A stretch of DNA of 64,000 nt from Gemmatimonadota bacterium (GCA_022710485.1 JAKLGU010000002.1:66682-130681); one strand, 5' to 3'; positions 55,658-64,000 are shown, counted from the stretch's first letter. Made by a program: numbers and translations. Notes: generated by a model from the letters alone, not told the origin.

Positions 55658-57817
55658 TTAGCGCGGAGCCCCGAACTGGATATCGAACCGCAACCCGCTC
55701 GCCGGACCCTGCAGCGGTACGCTCAGGTCGAACCGGACGATGCCGTTGAAGAAGGACACTCCCGCCCCCGCGCCGACCAGCGGCTTCTGGGAGAAGACGC
55801 CGCCGACCGTGCCGGCCTGGCCGACATCCACGAACAGTACCGGGCGGACCTTCCCCTTGAGCGGCGTCCAGTCCCCCTGCGCGGACCAGAACGCCTGGCC
55901 CTGGTAGGTCCCGTAGTCGAACCCGCGAACGGTCTTGAGGCCGCCGAGTCGGAACGCCGACTGGGGCAGCGGGTCGGTGGTGGCGACGCCGCCGCGCCCG
56001 GTGACGGTGACCCCGCGCATGCCGAACACGCGCTGCCTCAACTCGGCCATGAAGCGCCCCGTCGTGCCGCCCTCCCCACCCAACCCTTCCGCGCCGATCC
56101 GCCAGTTGCCGGTTCCGACCACGCCCTCGAGGCTCGCGGTGACGCCGACGAAGAACCCTTCAGTCACCGCCGGGTTGACGGGAAAGTCGCCGCTCCCACC
56201 GAGCAGGTCGTTGATCGCGCTGCGGGCGTCGGTGACCACGCTCTGCTGGTCCTCGAAGCGCGTCTGCAGGATGAGCTCCAGTCCCCGTCCGACGGAGGTC
56301 TCGTAGCCGATGCGTCCGCCCTGGGCCAGGTAGTAGTCGGCGTCGTCGTGCGCGGCGAAGACGCCGTTCATCGTGTTCCCGAAGGTGTTCACCTTGAAGA
56401 ACGGCTCCACCTCGGTGATGGACCGGTACGCGTCCAGCCGCCAGCGCCCCGACGGCGCCTCACGCACCAGCCCCAGCTGGCCGGTGAGGCGGGCGTCCGA
56501 GAAGCCGAAGCGCAGCGTCGCCTGTGCCCGGGTGAAGGACCAGCCCGGCACGTCCACGGCGTAGCCGTATCCGAGCGACGGACCCTGCACGCGGTTGTAG
56601 CGGAAGATGTCGGCGAACGCCTCGTAGTTGACGCCTCCCGGCTTGATCCCCGTCACATCCGAGGGCAAGTCCTCCGCGAGCGTGGCGAGCTGCACCTGCA
56701 CGTCGCGCACCTGCTGGTCTTCCTCGGGGTTGAGGTCCAGCGTCAGCGAGTCGCCCCAGGCGGTATAGCTCTTGAGGGTGTCCACGGGAGGACGGTGCAC
56801 CTCGTAGCGGCCGCCGGCCCAGGTACCGGAGCGGACCACCGCCTCCAGCGAGTCGGACTCCCGGTCCATCGTCTTCTTCGCGCCCGAGTCCGGGGGCGGG
56901 GTGTCGAACACGACCGGCGCACCGCTGTTGATGTCGTAGTCCCAGAAGGTGGTGATCGCCTCGAAGGGGATCACGATGTCGCTGATGATCGGGAGCTGGA
57001 GCGTGCCCGAAAGCACCTGCCGCGACGGCATCCAGTAGCGCTCGTCCTGCAGGCCGTACTCCAGGTCGGAGTCCACCGTGAGGATCCGGTTGATGAAGGA
57101 GTTGGCGCCCTTGGCCCCGCCGAGAGTCTTGAGATCGGGGTCGTCGTCGTCGCGATCCACCCAGAGCTCGGTGCCGACGTAGCGGAAGGTGAAGCGGGCC
57201 ACCTGCGCGGTCGCGGAGTCGATCCAGAGCGTCCCGGCCACGAGGGAGGGGCCGGGCCGTGACGGCACGACCTCCACCGAGTAGAGGCGGACCGTGGTGC
57301 CCCTGGCGGTGGTGAGCGCCAGGCTGTCCGTCAGTTCGTAGCGGTACCACTCCGGCCCGTCCGCGGCGAGCGGATGGAGGGCCGCACGGGTCGGGAAGTC
57401 GTTCCCGAAGATGCGGACCGAGTCACCCAGCCCGCGCGGCACGAACCAGGGCCGGGTGAAATCACTGGACAGGGTGATGTCCTTCGAGCGGCTCGCATTC
57501 CGCCGGCCGAGGATGTCGAGTCGGAGGTCGTTCGGTGCCTGCCAGTGGACCGTGCCCTCCTGCTCTTCCACTGCGTACGTCGGCACGCGCGCCCATTTCC
57601 GGCGCCCGAGCGCGAACGACACCCGGTATCGGAGCTTGGCGGTGTAGTCGGAGACGGTCGTGTCGTCTGCGGCGTGGCGTGCCTGCGCGCGGAGGACGAG
57701 CGCGCGGGTGGCCTCGGAGGAGAAGGTCGGGAGCGTGTCTGCGGTTGATGCGGGCGCGACGTGCGGGGCGGGGGCGGCGGCGAGGATGACCGCCGCGGTC
57801 AGGAGGCCGAGGCCCAC
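55658..57817 (-). CDS. Outer-membrane beta-barrel protein (Omp85/DUF5686-like)
   Basis: A 719-aa protein with a short N-terminal signal. The N-terminal half is a periplasmic beta-rich region (YELTDSLALTTARGTTVRLYSVEVVPS and RDDDDPDLKTL). The C-terminal half looks like a surface-antigen barrel: SAFRLGGLKTVRGFDYGTYQGQAFWSAQGDW matches the Omp85 RGF-type motif, and GAGAGVSFFNGIVRFDLSVPLQG the last strands. It ends FGAPR and not in Phe. Its function (assembly factor or surface protein) is unclear. It overlaps the PAS-Fis regulator gene by 19 bp on the same strand. Confidence 0.75.
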   Translation of the reverse strand: MGLGLLTAAVILAAAPAPHVAPASTADTLPTFSSEATRALVLRAQARHAADDTTVSDYTAKLRYRVSFALGRRKWARVPTYAVEEQEGTVHWQAPNDLRLDILGRRNASRSKDITLSSDFTRPWFVPRGLGDSVRIFGNDFPTRAALHPLAADGPEWYRYELTDSLALTTARGTTVRLYSVEVVPSRPGPSLVAGTLWIDSATAQVARFTFRYVGTELWVDRDDDDPDLKTLGGAKGANSFINRILTVDSDLEYGLQDERYWMPSRQVLSGTLQLPIISDIVIPFEAITTFWDYDINSGAPVVFDTPPPDSGAKKTMDRESDSLEAVVRSGTWAGGRYEVHRPPVDTLKSYTAWGDSLTLDLNPEEDQQVRDVQVQLATLAEDLPSDVTGIKPGGVNYEAFADIFRYNRVQGPSLGYGYAVDVPGWSFTRAQATLRFGFSDARLTGQLGLVREAPSGRWRLDAYRSITEVEPFFKVNTFGNTMNGVFAAHDDADYYLAQGGRIGYETSVGRGLELILQTRFEDQQSVVTDARSAINDLLGGSGDFPVNPAVTEGFFVGVTASLEGVVGTGNWRIGAEGLGGEGGTTGRFMAELRQRVFGMRGVTVTGRGGVATTDPLPQSAFRLGGLKTVRGFDYGTYQGQAFWSAQGDWTPLKGKVRPVLFVDVGQAGTVGGVFSQKPLVGAGAGVSFFNGIVRFDLSVPLQGPASGLRFDIQFGAPR

Positions 57818-58266
57818 CGGCTCCGCCCGTCACGGTGAAGCCCGTACGCCTTGAGCCGGCGCCAGAGGGTCGTCCGGCTGATCCCGAGACTCTTCGCCGT
57901 CTCGGCCAACTTCCAGCCGTGCGCGTCGAGCGAAGCGACGATGGCGTCCTTTTCCCGGGCAGCCAACGTAGTAGGACCTTCCGTCGCGGGGAGGAAGAGC
58001 GCCTCACCAAGCTCGAGCGCGCCGACCCGGAGGGGGCGGATGCGTCCACCGAGGGCGGCGAGCCGCGGCTGCAGGTCGTCGGCGGTTTCGGTGCCGAGGT
58101 CCACGTCGCCCTCAAGCTGCGCGCGGGCCTGGCTGTTTGCGTAGAGGACCCTGCCGGAAGCGTCGAATACGACGACCCCCTCGCTGAAGCCGTCGAGCAG
58201 GGCCTTGGCGAGGGGGGAAAAAACGGACGGCAGGGGGGTCGGGTGCGAGGGCTGAGGGGCGTTCAT
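57799..58266 (-). CDS. PAS plus Fis-type helix-turn-helix regulator
   Basis: A 155-aa protein from ATG 58266. A PAS-like sensor segment (ALLDGFSEGVVVFDASGRVLYANSQARAQL) is followed by a C-terminal Fis-type DNA-binding helix-turn-helix (KDAIVASLDAHGWKLAETAKSLGISRTTLWRRLKAYGL). It resembles an NtrC-type activator that has lost its AAA+ domain, so it cannot drive sigma54 transcription itself. It overlaps the barrel gene start and may regulate it. Confidence 0.78.
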   Translation of the reverse strand: MNAPQPSHPTPLPSVFSPLAKALLDGFSEGVVVFDASGRVLYANSQARAQLEGDVDLGTETADDLQPRLAALGGRIRPLRVGALELGEALFLPATEGPTTLAAREKDAIVASLDAHGWKLAETAKSLGISRTTLWRRLKAYGLHRDGRSRWASAS

Positions 58267-58413
58267 ATGGGGGGATACGCCGCCCCACCACAAAAGGTTT
58301 CAATCCGGGACACTACGGAACATCGGACCAAAGCGACCTAAGACCTTATTGGGTAATGTGTTGGACCTGAATTCGACGCGTTCCATTCTGACCCCAAGGC
58401 CCTCCTGCCCCGC

Positions 58414-59331
58414 CTACTCCCCCGGCATTGACTCCACCGGTACCTCGCGCTGCTGCCGGGTCTCTCCAAGGATCACCAGCGCAAGGCCCAGGAAGATCGC
58501 CGCCCCGGCAACCGCTGCCCGGGTTGTGACGCGCTCGCCGGCGAGTACGGCGGGGGCGACGAGCGCCGTGAAGAGCGGCTGCAGGTAGATGTAGACCGCC
58601 ACGAGATTGGGCGAGACCCGCTTCAGCGCCCAGATGTTGAGGAAGTACGCCACGATCGTTGGAAAGACGACGATGTAGGCCACCCACATCCAGGTCACGG
58701 GGCGCACGGCGGCCAGGTCAACGGTGGCCAGACCCGACAGGCCGAGCGGCAAGGTCCCGAGGGCGCTGAACATCATCACGTAGGCGCTGACTGCTACCGG
58801 GCCATAGCGTAGCACCATCGCCTTCGAATGCACCAGGTAGAGCGAATAGAAGAACATCGCGACGACGATGAGGAGATTCCCGAGCGCCAGTTCGGGAGCG
58901 AGGGAAAGCCGGTCGGGTCCGATGAGGTAGATCGCGCCGAGTCCCGCGACGGCGATACCGCCGAATTTCAGCGCCGAGGCTGGCTCTCGGTGGCTGAGCA
59001 CCGAGTAGAGGACGGTGAAGATGGGGATCGTGGTGACGAGGATGGTGGCGTTGATGGCGGTGGTGTGACCGAGGCCGATCAGGAAGAGGGTCTGGTTCAA
59101 CACCACGCCGAGGAGCCCCAGAACCGCGAGCCGGCCCAGATCCTTCCGGTCGGTTACCCACCGCCGGGTCCAGAGCAGGTTGACGAGAAGCAGAACGGCC
59201 GCCGCCCCGACGACTCGGAAGAGAACGATGGATGCCGCCGGGAAGTCCCGGAGCACGATCTTGCCGATGATCGCCAGGCTGGCGAACAGGATCTGAACTA
59301 GGAAGAGCAGGATATGCACGCCGACTTGCAC
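58414..59331 (-). CDS. EamA/DMT-family transporter
   Basis: A 305-aa protein with ten transmembrane helices in two EamA repeats (first from HILLFLVQILFASLAIIGKI, second from LLIVVAMFFYSLYLVHSKAM). It is a probable metabolite or drug exporter. Divergently transcribed from a TetR regulator with a palindromic operator between them, so it is the likely target of that repressor. Confidence 0.87.
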   Translation of the reverse strand: MQVGVHILLFLVQILFASLAIIGKIVLRDFPAASIVLFRVVGAAAVLLLVNLLWTRRWVTDRKDLGRLAVLGLLGVVLNQTLFLIGLGHTTAINATILVTTIPIFTVLYSVLSHREPASALKFGGIAVAGLGAIYLIGPDRLSLAPELALGNLLIVVAMFFYSLYLVHSKAMVLRYGPVAVSAYVMMFSALGTLPLGLSGLATVDLAAVRPVTWMWVAYIVVFPTIVAYFLNIWALKRVSPNLVAVYIYLQPLFTALVAPAVLAGERVTTRAAVAGAAIFLGLALVILGETRQQREVPVESMPGE

Positions 59332-59355
59332 AGAAGGCCCTTTGACTAGATATTA

Positions 59356-59373
59356 TGACTGACTGGTCAGTCA
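59356..59373. promoter_or_regulatory. TetR-type operator between EamA and TetR genes
   Basis: A perfect palindrome TGACTGAC-TG-GTCAGTCA (8-bp arms) sits in the 57-bp intergenic gap. It closely resembles known TetR-family operators and is positioned to control both divergent genes. Confidence 0.8.
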
Positions 59374-59388
59374 AGTTCTAAATTCAAC

Positions 59389-59913
59389 ATGGGCAACGTA
59401 TTGAAAGACAGGATCGCCTCTGGTGCAGCTGCCGTGCTGGTCCGCGAAGGCCTGCAGAACTGGAGTGTGGATCGCGTCGCCGCCGAGGTCGGCTGCGCCA
59501 AGGGGCTGGTGGCCTACCACCATGGCAGCAAGAAATCGCTGCTCGCCGCGGTCGGGCTACTCCTCAGCCGCCGCCGTCTGGCCGGACGCCTCGCAGCGCT
59601 GCAGGGCTCCGGGGCGGATGCCCTCGACCGGCTCTGGCAGTCGCTGGTGGGCGAGGTTCGCACTGGTGAGTGGGCCGCCTGGGCCGCGTTGACGGCCGAA
59701 CCTGGCATCGACACCCGGGGCGATTCCGCCGCCGACGTTGCCGCCCTCAGCTCGGCGATCAGTCGTGTTCTCGAGGTCCCACCGTTCCGCCCCGAGGAAG
59801 TCCACCTGATCACCGCCGCACTCGACGGCTTCCAGGTGGCGCTGCACGCGGGGGCGCCGGAGGATGGCATCCGGGAGGCCTATCACCGGCTCTGGCTGTC
59901 GCTCCTCCCCTGA
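59389..59913 (+). CDS. TetR-family transcriptional regulator
   Basis: A 174-aa protein. The N-terminal helix-turn-helix (ASGAAAVLVREGLQNWSVDRVAAEVGCAKGLVAYHHGSKKSLLAAV) matches TetR, and the C-terminal helical domain would bind an unknown ligand. It starts 16 bp after the palindromic operator, consistent with autorepression and control of the divergent exporter. Confidence 0.87.
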   Translation: MGNVLKDRIASGAAAVLVREGLQNWSVDRVAAEVGCAKGLVAYHHGSKKSLLAAVGLLLSRRRLAGRLAALQGSGADALDRLWQSLVGEVRTGEWAAWAALTAEPGIDTRGDSAADVAALSSAISRVLEVPPFRPEEVHLITAALDGFQVALHAGAPEDGIREAYHRLWLSLLP

Positions 59914-62526
59914 CTAGCGGCCGCGCCTGCCTCCACGGCCGGGGCCGCGCCCGCCCTTCCCCCCGCCACCGCCGCGGCGCCGCGGACCCCGAAACTCCGT
60001 GTGCCGGCCCCTCCGCTCACGCGGCTCGTTCTGGATCGCCGCCCGCAGCTCGTCGAGCGTCCGCCCGCGCAACGCCGGCTTCGAACCCCGCATGACGCTG
60101 AACCAGAGGGGTCGGTCCACCTTCGGCAGGTCCTCCACCTTCAACCGGCGCAACTGACCCTCCCGGAGCCGCAGCACGACGACTCCCTGACCGTCTTCCA
60201 CTTCGTAGTCGAGCGGCACCGCATCCCCGAGGAGGTGCACCATCGAGGGAAGCTCCAGCAGGCGCGCCCGGGTAGGGGCGTCCACCAGCGCATCGGCGTC
60301 CAGCGCCACGCGAGTGCCGAGGAACTGCTGCCAGCTGGTCACCTCCGCCAGCGCGCTCCGGATGCGCGGACGGAGCGCCGCGGAGGAGGCCTGCGCCAGC
60401 GTGCCGCCCGAGCGCCGCCAGAGCTCGCCGAGTTCGGAGAGCGCACGCCGGATACGGCCCTGGTCCGGATGCGGCGTGTCACCCGAAATCAGCGCGTCGG
60501 TCAGGGCGTCGCGCGCCTGCTCCCGAAGCTCGAGAGGAACCTCGCCGCGGAGTTCCTCCACCACCGTCTCGAGTTCGAACCCGAAATAGGTAAGCCGCCG
60601 CGACAGGGCGAGGTGCCGGCGCTTCCTGGCCCCCGCCACGCTGATGACCGGCTGCCCCTTCCGGGCGTTCTTCCGCACCAGGTCGTACGGAATCGTGGTC
60701 CCCTCGATCCCGGCCCTCGCGATCCCGTTCCGGTCGCCGAAGTACCGGAGCGTTCCGGCCACAGCGCCCCAGCTCCCTGCCATCGAAGTCTTCGAGATCC
60801 GCGCCTCGGTCCCGTCCACCGTATGCTCGTCGATGACCAGGTCGAACGGCATGACACGGGCGACCAGCTCGATGAACCGGTTGCGGAGCTCCTTGGAGGC
60901 GTAGGGCATCGTCTTCGGCAGTGGGACTTCCAGCGCCCGGTACACCGCCGCCACGCCGAGGGCAGTGTCCTCCACCGACTTGACGAGGACGCCGCGCTTC
61001 TCGGCCCACTCCGTCAAGCCGTCCTCGAAAAGATGCCGCGGGAGCCCGTACACTTCGCCCAGGTAGCCGTGTTGGTTGACGGCCTCGGCATAGACGTTGG
61101 CGGCGGTCAGGTGATCGCTGCCGTTGGCGATGAGCCCGTGCAACTCCCGCTCCTCGCGCGTCATCCGGTGCAGTGAATCGATGTTGGCCGCGGTGGCCAC
61201 CAGCGGCACCAGTTCGGGGTCTGCCCGCACCAGCAGCTCGCCCCAGGCGCGCTCCACCGGCATCGCCTCGACCTCGCGTCCGTAGGGCGTGAGCCGGCCG
61301 TCCTTGATGAGTCCCCGGTCGATCAGCACTTCCATCGCCCGGCGGTACGCCGTCCGGTCGAGCGGCACTGGCAGGTCGAGATCGCCGGCGTCCACCCCGA
61401 TCGAGGCGCAGGTGATGGCGACCCGCTCGGCGTCGCCGGCCAGCTGGAACTCCGGCGGCCCCGGCACCAGCTCCTCGAACACCATCCGCCGGTCGGAGAG
61501 GATGTAAACCTCGCCCTTGGCTACCCGACCATGCACCCGACCCGCCATCTGGAGGATCTCGTTGGCGCCCAGGTAGAGCCGGTGCAGCACGTTGCGCCCG
61601 CGCTCGACCACGTTGCCATAGCGGGCGTCGTAGATCACGACCGTGTCGAGGCCGCGCACGTTGATCGCCGACTGGCCGGCGGCGGTCATGGCGAGCAGGA
61701 ACGGCTTCTGGGGATCGCCCTCGAGAAACTGCCGGATGACGCGAATCGGCTCGCCGCCGTGATAGAACGCGGCGTTGAGCCTCGGGTACCGGGCGCCGAG
61801 GTCGGCGGCCAGCTGCTCCACCTCGCGGCGGGTCGGTACGAAGACCGCCACGCCGCGCTTCTGCTGCAGGAGGTGCCGCATGAAGCGCTCGTCGAAGAAC
61901 TCCTCCGCCTGCTTCGCCTCCACCTTGACGCGGGCGCGGAGAGCGGGATCGAACGCCTCCGTCACCAGCACGTTGGCGCTGCCCAGGTAGTTGGCGTAGA
62001 ACGATGGGTCCACGGTGGCGCTGAGCCAGATGAACCGCACGCCGGCCCGCTTGCCGAGCGCCAGGCAGAGCTCGAGCTCGGCGGAAGTCTGGTGGATCTC
62101 GTCCACCACCACGGTGTCGTGCCGGGTGATGAGATCGTCCTGGAACCACCGCCGCGCGATCCCGGTGGTGACGATGACCACGTTCCAGGTCGGCGTGTCC
62201 GGCGTGGCCTCGCGTTCGCGGTTGACGACGCCGACCCGGAGCGACTCGCCGAGGATGGACTCCGCCACCGGGCGGATGCCGAGAGTCTTGCCGGTGCCCG
62301 TGCCGGCCACGATGCCGAACCCCTTGCCGCCGAGCGCCCACTCCCGAAGTTCCGCGCCATGCTCACGCTCAAGCACCGTGTCCACGCCGGTCAGGCCGAG
62401 CGCGAGCTCGATCGTCTCACACGCGGCGCGGGTGGGGGCGATGACGATGACGCGTCCGTGGGAGGGGCGCGCCTGCTTAAAGGCGTCGGGATCGGGCGGG
62501 AGGAAGTGATTGCGGGTGGGATGCAC
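59914..62526 (-). CDS. DEAH-box helicase with RGG-like C-terminal tail
   Basis: An 870-aa protein. Helicase motifs: AGTGTGKT (Walker A), VVDEIHQ (DEIH), LSATVDP (SAT), VFVPTRREVEQLAADL and QMAGRVHGR (motif VI). The order suits an SF2 DEAH RNA helicase related to HrpA/HrpB. The middle contains winged-helix/ratchet-like segments, and the last 35 residues are RGG-like (RGGGGGKGGRGPGRGGRRGR), an RNA-binding tail. It is transcribed toward the tetR gene, and the two stop codons are almost adjacent. Confidence 0.85.
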   Translation of the reverse strand: MHPTRNHFLPPDPDAFKQARPSHGRVIVIAPTRAACETIELALGLTGVDTVLEREHGAELREWALGGKGFGIVAGTGTGKTLGIRPVAESILGESLRVGVVNREREATPDTPTWNVVIVTTGIARRWFQDDLITRHDTVVVDEIHQTSAELELCLALGKRAGVRFIWLSATVDPSFYANYLGSANVLVTEAFDPALRARVKVEAKQAEEFFDERFMRHLLQQKRGVAVFVPTRREVEQLAADLGARYPRLNAAFYHGGEPIRVIRQFLEGDPQKPFLLAMTAAGQSAINVRGLDTVVIYDARYGNVVERGRNVLHRLYLGANEILQMAGRVHGRVAKGEVYILSDRRMVFEELVPGPPEFQLAGDAERVAITCASIGVDAGDLDLPVPLDRTAYRRAMEVLIDRGLIKDGRLTPYGREVEAMPVERAWGELLVRADPELVPLVATAANIDSLHRMTREERELHGLIANGSDHLTAANVYAEAVNQHGYLGEVYGLPRHLFEDGLTEWAEKRGVLVKSVEDTALGVAAVYRALEVPLPKTMPYASKELRNRFIELVARVMPFDLVIDEHTVDGTEARISKTSMAGSWGAVAGTLRYFGDRNGIARAGIEGTTIPYDLVRKNARKGQPVISVAGARKRRHLALSRRLTYFGFELETVVEELRGEVPLELREQARDALTDALISGDTPHPDQGRIRRALSELGELWRRSGGTLAQASSAALRPRIRSALAEVTSWQQFLGTRVALDADALVDAPTRARLLELPSMVHLLGDAVPLDYEVEDGQGVVVLRLREGQLRRLKVEDLPKVDRPLWFSVMRGSKPALRGRTLDELRAAIQNEPRERRGRHTEFRGPRRRGGGGGKGGRGPGRGGRRGR

Positions 62527-62608
62527 GGAAGGAAGATAGGCGGGGTACGGGGAGGCTGCAGGGGCGAAATGGTTATGGGCGTCGGGTCGCGCGTGCTAGC
62601 ATGCACGC

Positions 62609-63265
62609 ATGAGACACCTCCCCGGACTGCCCGATCGCCGATCAATCCGCCTTCGGGGATATGACTACACCGCACGCGGGGCGTACTTCATCACGATCTG
62701 CACGCACAAGCGGGAACGGTTGTTTGGTGAGGTCGTCGACGGCACGATGTGCACGACGCCATATGGTGACGTCGTCAGGGACGAATGGCTGTGTTCCGGA
62801 ATCAACCGACCCGGCGTGTTGTTCCATACGTTTGTCGTCATGCCGGATCATTTCCACGGGATCATCATCATCGACGTGGATCGCGCGGGTTCCGGGGACC
62901 GTCGGGGCACGGCGGACCGTCGGGGCACGGCGCAATGTAGGGGCACGGCGCGCCGTGCCCCTACGGCGTCCGTCGCCACGCCGGATGTCGACAACGCGCG
63001 CCGTTCCCCCGCGTTCGGACAACCCATCGCGGGGTCCATCCCGACCATCGTGGGCGCATTCAAATCGGCGGCCACCAAACGGGTCAACGTCCTGCGTGGC
63101 ACACCAGGCGCCCGCGTCTGGCAACGGAACTATTACGAATCGATTCTCCCTGATGTGCAGGCAGTTCGCCGGGTCGAGGCCTACATCCGAGGCAACCCGG
63201 CACAAGCAGCGTCGTCTACACCTACTCAAACGCGAAGACTCGTTTCCAGTCCTTCTTCATGCTGA
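62609..63265 (+). CDS. REP-associated tyrosine transposase (RAYT, Y1 HUH family)
   Basis: A 218-aa protein. RRSIRLRGYDYTARGAYFITICTHKRERLFG is the RAYT N-terminus. VVMPDHFHGIIII gives the HUH pair (His81, His83), and VEAYIRGNPAQ supplies the catalytic Tyr192. Such enzymes cut single-stranded palindromic REP sequences. Residues about 96-120 are encoded by four 18-bp units that include a perfect 28-bp palindrome. After the catalytic Tyr and GNPAQA, the frame runs into the antisense of the HAD gene end (SSTPTQTRRLVSSPSSC), so the C-terminus looks foreign to the family. Confidence 0.83.
   Translation: MRHLPGLPDRRSIRLRGYDYTARGAYFITICTHKRERLFGEVVDGTMCTTPYGDVVRDEWLCSGINRPGVLFHTFVVMPDHFHGIIIIDVDRAGSGDRRGTADRRGTAQCRGTARRAPTASVATPDVDNARRSPAFGQPIAGSIPTIVGAFKSAATKRVNVLRGTPGARVWQRNYYESILPDVQAVRRVEAYIRGNPAQAASSTPTQTRRLVSSPSSC
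62896..62967. repeat. Four 18-bp units with a 28-bp palindrome inside the RAYT gene
   Basis: Units at 62896-62913, 62914-62931, 62932-62949 and, inverted, 62950-62967 share the core GGGGCACGGC. The last two form a perfect palindrome at 62937-62964, a REP-like candidate substrate for the RAYT that encloses it. Translated as RRGTAD, RRGTAQ, CRGTAR, RAPTAS. Confidence 0.9.
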
Positions 63266-64000
63266 CCACTGTCCAGCCCCTCGCCTTCGCAATACTGTCG
63301 AGGGCCACCGAGAAGGCGCCGACCTTGGTGTCCGGCAGACCGTGGGCCGGGCCGTACGCATATTCCCGCGTGGCATCGTCGTGGAGGAGCAGCATCGACA
63401 GGCGGGCGCCGTCGCCGGTGCCTGTGTATTCGAGCATCTGCTGGTCGCCGGTGGAATTGCCGAAGGCCAGCTGCGGCCGCCGGCCGATCATCAGGTGGAT
63501 CCCCTCCGGCTTGCCGGCGTTGTTGTCGTTGAGCAGGAGCTTCGGTTCCTTCGTGAGGATCGGTGTCCCGCTGGCGTCATAGCCGTAGGTGGTGCCGCCC
63601 GCCGTCCCCACCACCTGCTCCGGCGGAATGCCGTAGGTCGCCTCGGAGTATGTTCGAACGAAATCCTGCCCGCCCCCCGTCACGATGTACGTCTTGTAGC
63701 CGTTGGCCCGCAGGTACCGGAGCAGTTCCTGCATCGGCAGGTACGTGAGCTCGGTGTAGGGCCGCTTCCAGCGCGGATCCCGCGCGGTGGCCATCCACCG
63801 CCTTACCTCGGCGGCGAACTGGTCGGTCGTCATCCCCGAGAGCGTGGCCCCGAGGATCTTGTACAGGTCCTCCGTGGAGAGCTTCGCGATCGCCGCGCGG
63901 TCGCCGGACATGACCGTCTTGAAGGGCTCGACGTCGGCCAGCTCGGGCTTGGCCCTCACGAGCGCCGGCACCTTGTCGAGGCAGTACATGACCTGGGCAT
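63222..64000 (-). CDS. HAD-superfamily phosphatase, 5' end outside window
   Basis: The visible 3' part codes for about 259 residues. TYIVTGGGQDFVRTY resembles HAD motif II (Thr/Ser), and QLAFGNSTGDQQMLEY with the following Asp resembles motif IV. The N-terminal DxDxT nucleophile motif must lie beyond position 64000. It is probably a secreted or cytoplasmic acid phosphatase of unknown substrate. The last 44 bp overlap, in the opposite direction, the end of the RAYT gene. Confidence 0.75.
   Translation of the reverse strand, partial: AQVMYCLDKVPALVRAKPELADVEPFKTVMSGDRAAIAKLSTEDLYKILGATLSGMTTDQFAAEVRRWMATARDPRWKRPYTELTYLPMQELLRYLRANGYKTYIVTGGGQDFVRTYSEATYGIPPEQVVGTAGGTTYGYDASGTPILTKEPKLLLNDNNAGKPEGIHLMIGRRPQLAFGNSTGDQQMLEYTGTGDGARLSMLLLHDDATREYAYGPAHGLPDTKVGAFSVALDSIAKARGWTVVSMKKDWKRVFAFE

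Noticed and set aside
62609-64000. Prophage or larger mobile island at the right end
   Set aside because: Only a RAYT gene is present. RAYTs are single-copy domesticated transposases, and no integrase, phage structural gene or att site is visible.

Overview
The window is about 64 kb of high-GC bacterial DNA, densely coding on both strands, with no rRNA, recognisable tRNA, CRISPR array or prophage. Exported proteins often have signal peptides ending in Ala-Gln. There is a TonB receptor with a carboxypeptidase-like N-terminal domain, a Ser/Thr kinase fused to a TolB-like domain and TPRs, several lipoproteins, a long-form IspH and DUF2207/LemA proteins. Together these suggest a Gram-negative environmental bacterium. 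Gemmatimonadota is my best guess, but this is inference from style and not from a marker gene.

Layout. 1-6.8 kb: cell-wall and peptide hydrolases, a class V aminotransferase, GreA, a GroES-like protein and small membrane proteins. 6.8-11.7 kb: a TonB-dependent receptor facing two exported Rieske proteins and two His-bearing membrane proteins, probably a periplasmic electron-transfer module. 12-13.7 kb: a DUF1080 protein and a MaoC-like hydratase. 13.7-22.3 kb: a compact, translationally coupled operon for anaerobic benzoyl-CoA degradation, namely a PaaX-family regulator, Oah, Dch, BcrC, BcrB, BcrA, BcrD, an 81-aa protein, Had and a hemerythrin. BcrCBAD would reduce benzoyl-CoA to the dienoyl-CoA using ATP. 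Dch hydrates it, Had oxidises the alcohol and Oah opens the ring. No ferredoxin, ferredoxin reductase or benzoate-CoA ligase lies in the window. 22.3-31.3 kb: a Rieske/iron-sulfur-flavoprotein fusion, a secreted HExxH protein, a ThiS/MoaD-like carrier paired with a BNR protein, DUF2207/LemA, an amino-acid permease and a PAS protein.

31.4-40 kb: two head-to-head Ser/Thr kinases, an SDR/DUF2867 protein, a YhhN protein, an amidohydrolase, a TfoX-domain protein and a cupin. 40.1-46.7 kb: a DNA-damage cassette consisting of a 54-aa zinc-ribbon protein, an SPL-like radical SAM protein, a Y-family polymerase lacking its catalytic Asp-Glu pair (ImuB-like), Tag glycosylase and a DnaE2-like polymerase. 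It follows a promoter overlapped by a palindrome. These genes are riddled with octamer (GCGGGGAA) arrays and hairpin repeats that are translated in frame. 46.7-59.9 kb: an MscS-like channel, a sugar dehydrogenase, a DUF72 protein, an RCC1-repeat lipoprotein, IspH, a thioesterase, an outer-membrane barrel, a PAS-Fis regulator and a divergent EamA/TetR pair with a clear operator. 59.9-64 kb: a DEAH helicase with an RGG-like tail, a RAYT transposase containing its own palindrome, and a partial HAD phosphatase.

The two most notable systems are the complete benzoyl-CoA operon with its unusual four-cysteine PaaX regulator and hemerythrin, and the non-canonical mutagenesis cassette in which a radical SAM protein takes the place of ImuA and repeat arrays sit inside the polymerase genes.
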